A stretch of 20,707 bases of DNA, from assembly GCA_008931825.1 (NCBI GenBank), contig QXVZ01000125.1:1-20707 (forward strand), given 5' to 3'. This document shows, piece after piece, positions 9,839-18,546 of the stretch (positions are counted from its first letter, which is position 1; every line of letters begins with the position of its first letter). The stretch comes from Phallusia fumigata. Taxonomy: Eukaryota; Chordata; Ascidiacea; Phlebobranchia; Ascidiidae. The notes beneath the pieces are model-generated. The model was given only the letters and a program-made list of their open reading frames with translations. It searched no databases and was not told the origin of the DNA. Position numbers and translations under genes: made by a program.

Positions 9839-10592
9839 CTTTTGCACGAGGGGCACAGCGCGAAGTTGTTTGTGCTTGTAGCAGCTTCGTCGACAAAACA
9901 GTTCCCCTCATCAGGGGCCGGAACTCGGGAGGGCAAGGGTACTCGTGCACCCCTAACGTGAGATGTCGTTGGTTACCTTTTTCCGACGCCCTGATGTATT
10001 GGCTTTGTAATATATTTGCATCGTCTGCTGCTTTTACGAGGTAAACACAGAATTTTATGCGTGTACTGTTATGATGTTTACTTAAACGCACCAACTCAAC
10101 TCCTCCTAAACCTGTTCCATAGAAAAAACAACAGTATTCTGGTGTTACGCAAAATACAAAGTTTCTAGAAACGAATCTAGAATTGCTGACATCTTTTTGT
10201 GCTTTAAAGCCGTTCTTACTTACAATGGAGACAAGGAAGGCCCGACCGGCCGGTCTTCTCGGTGTAAATAAACACGTACGTATAAAAATTGGTGTAAACC
10301 TGGAATTTAGTGGTCGTTAGATGACCAGGCATTTTTACACGAATGCGATTGAACTGTGATTTCTGGTAAAGAGACCAGGTTAAATATAAACATCTGCCCT
10401 AGATTCAACTTCACACGCAACCTTCGTTCTTTTTGATGCAAGAGTTCATTAAGGGGTTTATCCTGGGTCGCATGGCTGCAAACCAGTAAAACACCCTTTC
10501 CTGCAAAAAGAAAAAAACACGCTGGGGGTTGCAGAACTTTGTTGAGTGTCAGCAGAGCTACTGTGACAGAACTGAGTAGCTCATGCCCTTGN
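9839..10592. other. Intergenic region, no clear gene
   Basis: A minus-strand frame (9747-10094, 115 codons, no ATG start) is open, with possible splice sites around 9978-10030 (donor GTAACC after a GAAAAAG end), but I recognise no protein. The 12-bp palindrome GACCGGCCGGTC lies at 10244-10255. Around 9914-9952, CAGGGGCCGGAACTCGGGAG with a following GTGCACCCCT resembles the end of another hAT-type MITE. Confidence 0.35.
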
Positions 10593-10859
10593 TTGTTTAA
10601 ACCCTTTAAGAGGACAGTTGAAAGTCAACAGCTTCTTTCTGGGCACCTTTACTCGTGTCGTAAAAGTCAACAAATATCTTTTGCATAAGTGTGACTGTGA
10701 AGTTGTTCGCCCGACGCGTCTGCCCCAATGAAAACCGCTGCACCTCTTGTGTCGCTCCTATCCGGCCCCTCTTTCGCAAACGACCCGCCGCGGGCCGCGA
10801 ATTGTGATCTTGTTTATTTTGTGCCATGTACACAGGTTACCCCCCTCCACCCGGCCTCG

Positions 10860-10866
10860 TTTATAT
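10860..10866 (+). promoter_or_regulatory. TATA-like element in CpG-rich block (also 11737-11743)
   Basis: TTTATAT lies in CpG-rich sequence just upstream of a CA-rich tract and of the candidate 5' exon. It is conserved in both alleles. The position suits a promoter firing to the right. Confidence 0.3.
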
Positions 10867-10959
10867 CGCGACTCGGGTGTGCGGAATTTTTTTATTGTTG
10901 TTAAAGGCACACACACCCGTACACACACACCGAATGTTCATGCACACACTTTACCTAAG

Positions 10960-11082
10960 GAGAGCGAGCTGGGCGACGATTCGTTGTTTGCATTTATTGA
11001 TTGTTGTCGCCCGGTAAACTCGGATCTGGCAGCGGCTGGGTTTCATCGTTCGAAAATCTCTAAAGACACCGAAGTTCTAAAG
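10960..11082 (+). other. Candidate 5' exon ending in a GTAAGA donor, allele A
   Basis: The segment from about GAGAGCGAGC to CTAAAG|GTAAGAG is CpG-richer than its surroundings and has a consensus donor. It is open in one frame (DDSLFAFIDCC...KDTEVLK), but that frame has no conserved upstream Met: the C-run indel between alleles shifts the frame upstream. The only ATGs lead to a short frame that stops at the CCGGTAA. I read it as probably a 5' untranslated exon. The left border is uncertain. Confidence 0.4.
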
Positions 11083-11511
11083 GTAAGAGCCACGCGTCTT
11101 ATGTTCTACGTGTCGTTGGTTGTTGTTGTGTCTGTTGTTCCTTCAGAGCGCCCAAGGGTTACCTGACTTTCAGTCTTAGATTGTGTGATCTTCTTTAAGC
11201 AGTAGGATTGTACTGAGTAAAGGATGCCTCTAAATTGACGTGGTAGAAAGTGTGTCAAGGTACTGATAGAACCCAAACCACCTTTCACGCTGTAATTGAC
11301 TCCAGTAAGTGAGAAAACCAAATACAGACTAATCGATTTTGCTTTTTACCTACTTTTTTGTTGCAATCAAACTTTTGGAAAAGTATGAAGGTCATAAATC
11401 TAAATGCTACCAGCAACCTATGTGTTTTTTAACCAACACCATTTAGTTTGATTGTGGCATTATTAAATGTTGTATCTCAATGTCAAGTTCAGCCCAAGGA
11501 AAGCTCGGTCN

Positions 11512-12389
11512 TCTTTCTGAGCATTTTCATATGTGTCGTAAAAGTAAAATATCTTATTGCATAAGTGTGACTGTGAAGTTGTTCGTCCGACGCGTCTGCC
11601 CCAATGAAAACCGCTGCACCTCTTGTGTCGCTCCTATCCGGCCCCTCTTTCGCAAACGACTCGCCGCGGGCCGCGAATTGTGATCTTGTTTATTTTGTGC
11701 CATGTACACAGGTTACCCCCCCTCCACCCGGCCTCGTTTATATCGCGACTTGGGTGTGCGGAATTTTTTTATTGTTGTTAAAGGCACACACACCCGTACA
11801 CACACACCGAATGTTCATGCACACACTTTACCTAAGGAGAGCGAGCTGGGCGACGATTCGTTGTTTGCATTTATTGATTGTTGTCGCCCGGTAAACTCGG
11901 ATCTGGCAGCGGCTGGGTTTCATCGTTCGAAAATCTCTAAAGACAGCGAAGTTCTAAAGGTAAGAGCCACGTGTCTTATGTTCTACGTGTCGTTGGTTGT
12001 TGTTGTGTCTGATGTTCCTTCAGAATGCCCAAGGGTTACTTGACTTTCTGTGCTAGATTGTGTGATCTTAACTTTAAGCAGAAGGATTGTACTGAGTAAA
12101 GGGTGCCTCTAAATTGACGTGGTAGAAAGTGCGTCAAGGTACTGATACAACGCAGACCACCTTTCACGCTGTAATTGACTCCAGTAAGTGAAAAAGCCAA
12201 TTACAGACTAATCGATTTTGCTTTTTACCTACTTTTTTGTTGCAAACAACCCTTTGGAAAAGTATGAAGGTCATAAATCTAAATACTACCAGCAACCTAT
12301 GTGTTTTTCAACCAACACCATTTAGTTTGATTGTGGCATTATTAGATGTTGTATCTCAATGTCAAGTTCAGCCCAAAGAAAGTTCGGTC
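11512..12389 (+). repeat. Promoter-like block, allele B
   Basis: Partner of 10634-11510. It runs on into unique sequence at 12390 without a gap. Confidence 0.8.
11837..11959 (+). other. Candidate 5' exon ending in a GTAAGA donor, allele B
   Basis: Counterpart of 10960-11082 with the same donor. Its frame continues back to an ATG at 11702 only in this allele. It may be the first exon of the gene whose internal exon lies at 20558, but no sequence evidence links them. Confidence 0.4.
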
Positions 12390-12540
12390 CTTAGGTATCT
12401 GAGCTTTACTTCACAATCGTATTTTGTGTATAAATCAACCTATTTCCTGTGGCGACTGTGACTGAATTGCTTCTCTGATAGATCTCAGCCTCCCCTTCGA
12501 TAGTTTGTACAGTGTGTGTGACGTCATATCAGCGAGACGC

Positions 12541-12552
12541 GACCACGTGGTC
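12541..12552. promoter_or_regulatory. E-box palindrome GACCACGTGGTC beside a CRE
   Basis: A perfect 12-bp palindrome with CACGTG core, about 15 nt downstream of a TGACGTCA (near 12521-12528). The cluster of two strong palindromic sites suggests a regulatory element. Confidence 0.4.
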
Positions 12553-12654
12553 TATTTGTCTGCTGCCTTCGCGAGACTAAAACTTTATTGAATGTTCTTT
12601 GGATGTTTTCTATCCCAAATGTGTTTTTAGTTTCAGAGGCAAGATAAACATTTG

Positions 12655-12678
12655 GTGCTTCAAAAATTTTTGAAGCAC
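12655..12678. repeat. Perfect 24-bp palindrome
   Basis: GTGCTTCAAAAA is followed directly by TTTTTGAAGCAC with no spacer. There is no T-run tail or other terminator feature. A minus-strand frame (12524-12736) crosses it but is unrecognised. Confidence 0.9.
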
Positions 12679-12972
12679 TTTTGTAATAGATATTTGGGAA
12701 GATGTTTCCTTCAAGGCGCTCGGTTTGTTTACACACCTAAACTGTGTAAGATCTGCTAGATTTCTATAAGTTGAAGTTTGCAGCAGAATCCAACCAATTC
12801 ATTTTTTCCCCACTATATTTTAAACGTTTAGAGACAGTCGAAATGGAAGTGTGTGGCATCAATCGGAAAGTTACTTGCTGCATTTAAAAAAAGTAAAACC
12901 ACTGGTTTCCAATGACTACAGTTCAAACCTTCTTTCAAGTCTTCGGCAAAAAGATTTTACAGAAGTGTAAGG

Positions 12973-13347
12973 ATGCGTGCAACAAAGTGTCTCGGAAACT
13001 CCGGAAGCGTCTGCTGCATCACAATCGTCATCGCTCCTCTCACGGAGACGCACGCCCTTTTCCGCCAGCTTTTCGGTAAAGTCTGCACAGTATATGCAGC
13101 GTTCCGCCTGCGGGAGGTGCTGTCAGGTGTTGACTGGTTTCTGACGAGACGCAGGCGATTTTGTTGATATTGCCCAAGAGAAAAGTGCAACATCAGCAAA
13201 AACCGGGTGTCGGAGGATTCCTGGAAACAGATAAGCTTCATAAACAAGCGCCGGCGTTCGCACGGTCTCCTCTGTGAAGCTGTTGAGATAAGGAACCGGC
13301 GAACAGGAGGCCTATGCTGTGCGAGCAAGTGCAAGGAGGGTCGTTAG
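12973..13347 (+). CDS. Possible cysteine-rich secreted peptide ORF interrupted by TGA
   Basis: An acceptor (GCAAAAAGATTTTACAG) precedes an ATG at 12973. The frame runs 64 codons (starting MRATKCLGNSGSVCCITIVI) to a TGA at 13165-13167, then stays open for another 59 codons to a TAG at 13345. The second half has dibasic sites (NKRRRSHG, RNRRTGG) and GGLCCASKC, a CC-x3-C arrangement as in insulin-family A chains, though the fourth cysteine expected eight residues later is absent. The first half has no clear B chain. The opposite strand is also open across 12957-13334, and another plus frame after the acceptor (KCKDACNKVSRKLRKRLLHH) looks coding, so the real frame is not settled. Confidence 0.2.
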
Positions 13348-13349
13348 TG

Positions 13350-13816
13350 TGAAATTGGCGTGTTTTTAACTGGAACCTTCCTTGAATACGAGAAGTTGGT
13401 GGTGGTTGTCTTGTTTCCACATGGAGCGGTTTGCACAACTGCTGACAAATCCAAAATATGGATAACCGGTCTTTACTCAGTCACGCTTTCTGATTGTAAC
13501 CCCCCCTGTTCTACAAAGATGTACAATTTGCGTAAAAGGCACATTTTTCTTAAATTGGCTTCCTAAAGCACAACACTGTTGTGGAAGTTGCATGACAGAC
13601 ACATTGGGACTCTGTATTTAAGAGTTTAAACCCTAAACCCTTTCAATATGTTTAGGAATAAACAAACCGTTATTAAGCTTAAATCTGAGTAAATTATGGG
13701 CATCGTTCATTTAAAACAAAAAAAATTCCCAACCTGATGCAAAATTCATTTGTTGTTGCAAAGGCCAAGTTTTATAACTTAACGACGTCGGGTCGCGTTT
13801 TAAAACTATCGGTGAG
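13350..13816. other. No gene recognised
   Basis: Short plus-strand ORFs only (for example 13360-13566), with no domain recognised. An AATAAA occurs around 13657. Confidence 0.4.
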
Positions 13817-13928
13817 CTATAAATTAAAGTTTAACCAAGGGCCTTGTTTATCCAGCAAAGTTTGTTTGGCTATCTCCAACCGCTCCTCGGCCTGGATGCG
13901 GCGAAACAATCCCTGACGCTTGTTATGG
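13817..13928 (-). CDS. Candidate last coding exon, charged C-terminus, minus strand
   Basis: After an acceptor read on the minus strand as GGGCGGTTGCTTTAG, one base plus 37 codons run to a TAG at 13817. The peptide HNKRQGLFRRIQAEERLEIA then KQTLLDKQGPWLNFNL looks like a genuine protein end, with an amphipathic charged helix and an aromatic tail. The codon use also looks coding. I cannot name the protein or find its upstream exon. No AATAAA was seen on the minus strand just downstream, which lowers confidence. Confidence 0.3.
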
Positions 13929-13945
13929 CTAAAGCAACCGCCCGA

Positions 13946-13963
13946 AACCGGTTGAAACCGGTT
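13946..13963. promoter_or_regulatory. Two Grainyhead-type sites, one helical turn apart
   Basis: AACCGGTT occurs at 13946-13953 and again at 13956-13963 within GAAACCGGTTGAAACCGGTT. This is the core consensus of Grainyhead/CP2 factors, and the 10-bp spacing puts both on the same DNA face. Confidence 0.45.
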
Positions 13964-14135
13964 TTTGCGCGCCAGTCTCGGCACAGCCCTTAAAACCAAC
14001 AAACGAGTTCGTGCTTTGGTTTGTTTGTGTCGCAGCCTCTTGCTTGCTTGTCACTGTTTGTTTGCGTTCGGTTAGACGGTGATTAAGCGACTGACAACTG
14101 TACGCTGTAATTCCTGTGTATCTTGTCTTTTTTAG

Positions 14136-14171
14136 GAGAGATGTAAGAAATACCGATGGTAATTGAATAAA
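14136..14171 (+). other. Candidate terminal exon with poly(A) signal, plus strand
   Basis: A strong acceptor (CTTGTCTTTTTTAG) is followed by a short coding end (ERCKKYRW then TAA at 14160, or RDVRNTDGN in the next frame) and AATAAA at 14166-14171, 3 nt after the first stop. This arrangement suits the 3' end of a plus-strand transcript in a compact genome. Upstream exons were not identified. Confidence 0.3.
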
Positions 14172-14189
14172 AGGCATGATATTGCGACC

Positions 14190-15130
14190 GTCGTTGGTCG
14201 TTTTGACGTTTTGTTTGGGAAGTTGCTTTATTTTCCTTTAAAAAATACTTCTACCGAACCGTACTATATTGTTGGGCAGTAAATTAAATAAACATATTTT
14301 TATCCAAGTTTTACACTGTTGGTTTGGTTTGCATTAATTATGTTCTGCCTTGACCATACCAGAAATCATAAATGCAACATGTTTTTGGTCAAGAAAAGGT
14401 TGAAATGGCAATGAACTTCGTTTAGCCTTCGTTCCTGAAAGCCAAATTGGTCGTCCTCCGTCCTTACGTCACGTCAATCCTTATCTATTATTCATGTGTT
14501 TGAAACTTCGGCGCTGCGAAACGTCTTACCCGAAAAGGTCACCCCTTACGCAGCATCCTGACAAAAACAACCTTGACATCCATTCTTTAAACAAGTGAAT
14601 TTGTTATTAAGCGGGACACGCGCAACCAAAGTTATGACGGAAAACACGACACTAATGTGACCCGACGTGAACCAAATTATCCAAATCTTATGATATTTCA
14701 CATGTGATACTCGGAAATGTAATAATTATAAAGCATAACAACCTTTGCCATTATCCTAATAGTTACTGGCAACACCAGGTGGCGATAAAGTGCCAGTTTT
14801 GGGCAAAACTGAGTTCTTTGTTTTGTTTGTTTGTGTCGTGTTTACTCGTGATAAACGAAAAAGCATTTATAAAGTGTCCTGTGCCAAACAAAATTTGATT
14901 GCCGTGTTTGTCGCTTTTGTACCACACATTACACCTTTCATATCGTCAATTAATGCATTCCAAATCGTTTGAAAGTGGATTTAAATCAACGTTTTGGCTT
15001 GGTTTGCTTTTAGAACATCACCAAACATTTATACACGTTGCTAGAAAGGTTATACAACCAACAGGCAAAAATTTTTTTTGTCTCAAACTCAGTCGTTGTA
15101 CTTTCTTCTACTAATTTTTCATTAGAACCC
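14190..15130. other. No gene recognised
   Basis: Short, AT-rich overlapping ORFs only. The CRE-like sequence TTACGTCACGTCAAT lies near 14463-14477. Confidence 0.4.
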
Positions 15131-15135
15131 AGTAA

Positions 15136-15318
15136 CTCCTTAGTTTTTCCATCTCTGAGTCGGTATCCGATGCACGAAGGTCAGGCAATGAGCCTTCGTG
15201 TCACATTTCACTGTCAAAAGCGACGTCGAACTACTGGTGGGTCACATCACGAAGTGGAAGTGCCTGTAAGATTCGTGTGAAGGAAACCGAAGCTCGCGTG
15301 CGACCGAAATGTGATTAA
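15136..15318 (+). other. Exon-like segment with two competing open frames
   Basis: One frame is open for 60 codons (containing SVSDARRSGNEPSCH and WWVTSRSGSACK) and ends in TAA at 15316. Another (from 15038) reads into a GTAAGA donor at 15266. Neither has a recognised domain. Possible acceptors are the CTTAG at 15143 or the CTCTGAG near 15160. Confidence 0.2.
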
Positions 15319-15796
15319 AGCCGCGATCTGTCAACTCAACTTCATACACGCCGACACTCGAAGCTCCCTAATCCCTACATGTGTATGTTCGGTCCCTTTC
15401 TAAAGCTGCACTCTGTTAGCAATGTAGGTGACGAACAAGGGTTTCCCGGACGAACTGTCAACCTGTTTTCAATCGCTAGGAACATTGAATCAAAAGTGAT
15501 TGTCAGTGTGGAGATCATATGTCAACATTTTGTAAAATAAAGTAGAAAATTTCATCCTGGGTTACTTTAACGAGAAAACGGGAGATGAGACGTACATACT
15601 ACGATTGAGACTGACATGGTTTTCCTTGGTGGGTATCGAGGAAATGTGTGATCATGTTTGTCGGTTTCGAAAGAAAATTACTTCCAAACACGGCTTGTGA
15701 GATTAAGGGAAACGAAACTACTTGTGGTAAAATGTTTACGGTGTTTTTTTCATGGACTATGCATCGATTTAAACAAAAAAACAGATACTAAGGTTT

Positions 15797-16186
15797 TTAT
15801 CCAAACCGATTAATAATTCTCAAAGGACATAAAAACACATGAATTCCCAAACGATTTTTTGCTTCCTGGGTATTGTTTGCAAACGGCAATGTCAGCATCC
15901 ACTTTTTTAGTTTGTAATTTGTGAACTTGGGTCCTGTTTTCACGATCTTTATTTCAAGTTTTCCAGCAGCGAAAGGCAATGATGAAATATGGCCGAAGTG
16001 GTAAATCATAGAGGTGAAGCGACAGTTATGACAGGTCATAAAATTGCACGGACCAAATTTTTTTGCTAAATCACCGCAGCCTATAACCCGGAAGCAGAGC
16101 TCTGCCGTACAGTGTTTTTCTTTCATCATATTTCCTACAATCGACAACCGTTTGCGACCAGCCAGCAACAACAACAGCAACCACAT
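15797..16186 (-). CDS. Unrecognised 129-codon ORF, minus strand
   Basis: It starts at a true ATG and is open for 129 codons, among the longest frames here. The first 12 residues are leucine-rich (MWLLLLLLAGRK), but this part is a GTT/GCT/GTTG simple-sequence tract. A later start (MMKEKHCTAEL) follows an acceptor-like GTCGATTGTAG. Cysteines are grouped (GPCNFMTCHNCRF) and the C-terminal half is basic. A plus-strand frame (16044-16403) overlaps it. I recognise no family, and chance is a real possibility. Confidence 0.2.
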   Translation of the reverse strand: MWLLLLLLAGRKRLSIVGNMMKEKHCTAELCFRVIGCGDLAKKFGPCNFMTCHNCRFTSMIYHFGHISSLPFAAGKLEIKIVKTGPKFTNYKLKKWMLTLPFANNTQEAKNRLGIHVFLCPLRIINRFG

Positions 16187-16314
16187 CGTCCATGAGGTGA
16201 CGTTACCTTCAACTTCCGACCATATATTACTTATTACGGTGAATTGTCAACAAGCAGAGAGCACACGCAATGCACGATTTGTTGTTGATGGCATCTTCCT
16301 GTTTACTTCACCCC

Positions 16315-16392
16315 TATCCCCCCCAGTAGCTCTACTCCTTTTCTCTCTTTCTTCTCTTCTTAGCTCTCACTCTCACCTCGATGTGTTTACAG
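16315..16392 (+). promoter_or_regulatory. Long pyrimidine tract with two acceptor AGs
   Basis: CTCTTTCTTCTCTTCTTAG is followed by CTCTCACTCTCACC... and a second acceptor GTGTTTACAG ending at 16392. It is one of the strongest 3' splice-site signals in the window and sits 14 nt before the ATG of the small ORF at 16407. Confidence 0.45.
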
Positions 16393-16406
16393 ATTTGCAT
16401 TGAATC

Positions 16407-16553
16407 ATGGTGGGGTGGCCATGTGTTTTGAAATTGAGTTTGCCGCCTATGTTGTTTGGTTTTGTGGACCAATATGAACGATGCATTGACTGTCCCAATT
16501 GTGCTTGCAAAATTCGTTTCCTCTGCATATTCGACTTTATTGTCTCAACTTAA
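16407..16553 (+). CDS. Candidate 48-residue cysteine-rich small protein
   Basis: It is the first ATG after a strong acceptor at 16392, with only 14 nt between (as expected of a trans-spliced or 5'-UTR-spliced message). The 48 codons end in TAA at 16551. The middle holds DQYERCIDCPNCACKIRFLC, with C-x2-C-x2-C-x-C-x5-C spacing that could bind metal or form disulfides, between hydrophobic ends. No AATAAA is seen in the next 80 nt. No family recognised. Confidence 0.3.
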   Translation: MVGWPCVLKLSLPPMLFGFVDQYERCIDCPNCACKIRFLCIFDFIVST

Positions 16554-17335
16554 AAATATATTACTTTGTATATTTTCATTAATGCCGCAAAAATGTAAAT
16601 GCATTATGTGGATCTAAATATGGCAAGTTTGCAATTTGGATGTGTGTTTTCGGGGAAGCAGCACTTGAAAAATTGTTTTTGTTAGTTTAAAGTTCTCCTG
16701 AAACCCAAACGTAATGCACTTTTCAATTTTTTCGAGTTCTTGCAGTTTTTGAACAGCAAAATGAATTTGAAAAAGGCACATTTTTCAAGCTTCATGCAGC
16801 GAGGTGTGACTCATTGACCAAGAACTGTCACACGCAAAGTATCTTCGGAAATTAAATGCTCCATCAAAGATCAACTTTGCTTGCAGGAAGTTCTCTTTAA
16901 GCTGGCGAGAATGCAAGTGATGACGTGACCACAGCAAATAGCCCACACTTCCGAGTGCAGCCTTCAAACCGTAAGTTCCTGCGACTATCACGATTTTCGC
17001 CGAACAAGTGCCAAAGTTGATTCGGGCAATTACCTTGCGATCATCGGATTTTGGCTGCTCCTCGCCTCGCGCTATCTTCTCACGACAGGAAGTCAAACTG
17101 TCAATCAAACCACGTCAAAACAGGTTGTCATAATCACCTCTGTTACGTCACACTAGCGATACGCCCCTCCCTCCCCAGTATGTGATGTTATCGTTTCTAC
17201 GGATGTTGCTACGATGCGAATCAGTCGTCATCAGAAGTGTCGTCATCGCTGCTGACAAATCAAAGTTGTAAACGTAAATATCCTGGCGAGTATACAACGA
17301 GGAAGATTTGTTTCCACTTTCAGTTCTTCTAGTGA
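16554..17335. other. No clear gene
   Basis: A minus-strand frame (16785-17108, 107 codons) starts with TTG rather than ATG, with a possible GTAATT donor after SDDRK. A plus-strand acceptor (ACTTTGCTTGCAG near 16886) and donor (CC|GTAAGTTCC near 16971) frame an 80-nt segment with stops. Neither is convincing. Confidence 0.35.
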
Positions 17336-17400
17336 CAGGGGCGTAGCTAGGGGGAGCGAAAGGGGCTGGCCCCTCCCAAATTTCGAAATTCTACTTGAGG
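17336..17400 (+). mobile_element. Partial hAT-like terminus
   Basis: CAGGGGCGTAGCTAGGGGGA is a common terminus of hAT-family non-autonomous elements. I did not find the matching inverted end nearby, so this is a fragment or solo end. Confidence 0.4.
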
Positions 17401-17593
17401 TAGGCTACTTCTGGAAAAATCCCAAAGTTTTACATCAACACCATTATCTGGTGACATTTTTTGTTTGGGTGATACCCCTGGTCGAACCCTTATTGTTCAA
17501 GTGGGGATTGTGGGATAAATTCCTAAAATAGAATATGTTGTTCAATTGAAAACAGAATTGTTAGAGAACTTGTATAAAGTGAATGTATTCAAT

Positions 17594-17623
17594 CGTTTCG
17601 ACAATCGCTGTTGTCATCATCAG
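17594..17623 (-). ncRNA. Hammerhead-ribozyme-like core, possibly Penelope-type element remnant
   Basis: On the minus strand CTGATGA, one extra T, then GACAA-CAGCGA-TTGTC and GAAACG follow in order. CUGAUGA and GAAA are the conserved hammerhead core segments and GACAA/TTGTC is a perfect 5-bp stem II. The extra base before stem II and the lack of obvious stems I and III mean activity is doubtful. Hammerhead motifs are known in the terminal repeats of Penelope-like retroelements, which this AT-rich flank could derive from. Confidence 0.3.
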
Positions 17624-18196
17624 TGCATAATGACAAGAAGCCGGAAACTGTGTGTTGTATACACAAGGAAGACAGACACCATATACAAGTTCTCTGGCGG
17701 GGTTTGTTTTCATTTAAGCTACTTTGCAAGTCCGTGTCTTGTATTCCTGAGAACATACTACATTATACAACGCAAAGAATTCAATCCGGAGTTTAGTTCC
17801 AAACTAACCATAGTCTACTAGTCAATGTCAGTGAGATAAATCTTTTCATGTTTATCCCAAACAGCTGTCAAGAAGTCCATTAGACTCAAATGCGTGGCCA
17901 CAACCTGACCTCATTGCAGCCACTTGTTTACCCCAACAACGTGTTGTGTGTTTCAATAAGCGTTCATGTGCCCCAAGCAAAGAGACATGTTTGATAATAA
18001 TCAAGCCAGCAGCAGATTAAATCCAATATGCGACAATTGAGTTCACAGGCTGTTCCAATTATTACAAGGCATTGGTTATCAAATAAACAAACCTGCTGTA
18101 TAGGTTTATTACAGGAAAAATAACGGTCAGTACTATCTCCTGCTGCCTCGCGGAGCCAGAAAGACCGGAATTGTCGGTGCGAGAAAAAAAACATAC

Positions 18197-18437
18197 GCAT
18201 GAACTGCAGTTGACTTCTGCAATGGGAAGAACAAGTCTTGCATCTTCGCAGGATGCTCGGTAATAAGTGGAACATCTGAGACGCAATCTCGTGCTTGATG
18301 TGCCGCCAACGCGCACAAAACACGGTGTCCTCCATACTGGTCGGGGTGACCTGGAGCGTTTGACCGAACACCTGCCAATGCCCATCATGGAGCGAGCGAG
18401 TCTTCCGCTTTTGGCGCTGGGTGGAGTGTTGAAACAT
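18197..18437 (-). CDS. Candidate first coding exon, minus strand, unknown protein
   Basis: It starts at a true ATG in the longest ORF of the window (157 codons, to 17964). The first 80 codons (MFQHSTQRQKRKTRSLHDGH..., then TPTSMEDTVFCARWRHIKHE) have GC-rich third positions like coding sequence. After QLQFM there is a strong donor C|GTATGTTTTTT at 18196, beyond which the frame becomes cysteine-rich and random-looking. I therefore end the exon there. About 100 nt upstream on the minus strand a CCAAT sequence (CCCCAATCAG) lies between inverted repeats. Two other frames over the same bases are also open, so the frame is not certain. Confidence 0.3.
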
Positions 18438-18481
18438 ACGAGCGTGTTACTTTGATTGTTAACCCATCAGTCGCTATCTAG

Positions 18482-18546
18482 GTCGTGACCCAGCTTCTAC
18501 ACGTAGGCAAGTACAATTAGTGGTGATGCTGATTGGGGGTCACGAC
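18482..18546. repeat. 10-bp inverted repeat flanking a CCAAT box
   Basis: GTCGTGACCC at 18482-18491 and its complement GGGTCACGAC at 18537-18546, with 45 nt between. GTGACC is close to a nuclear-receptor half-site, but the spacing is not that of a standard element. Confidence 0.6.

Larger units (their letters stand above)
10593..11510 (+). repeat. Promoter-like block, allele A
   Basis: 10634-11510 aligns over its whole length with 11512-12389. The block is bounded by single 'n' characters at 10592 and 11511. Differences are scattered substitutions and small indels (for example a 6-C against 7-C run, GACACC against GACAGC, CACGCG against CACGTG). This fits an uncollapsed second haplotype better than a real tandem duplication. 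Confidence 0.8.

Noticed and set aside
10747-11166. Plus-strand 139-codon ORF in allele A
   Set aside because: The long frame starts at a non-ATG codon and is disrupted in allele B by a one-base difference in a C-run; the frame also reads through the consensus donor at 11083.
16044-16403. Plus-strand 119-codon ORF
   Set aside because: It runs through a long pyrimidine/splice-acceptor tract, giving a Ser/Leu-rich tail typical of non-coding sequence.
17546-17821. Plus-strand 91-codon ORF
   Set aside because: It starts with TTG and runs antisense through the hammerhead-like motif; no domain recognised.
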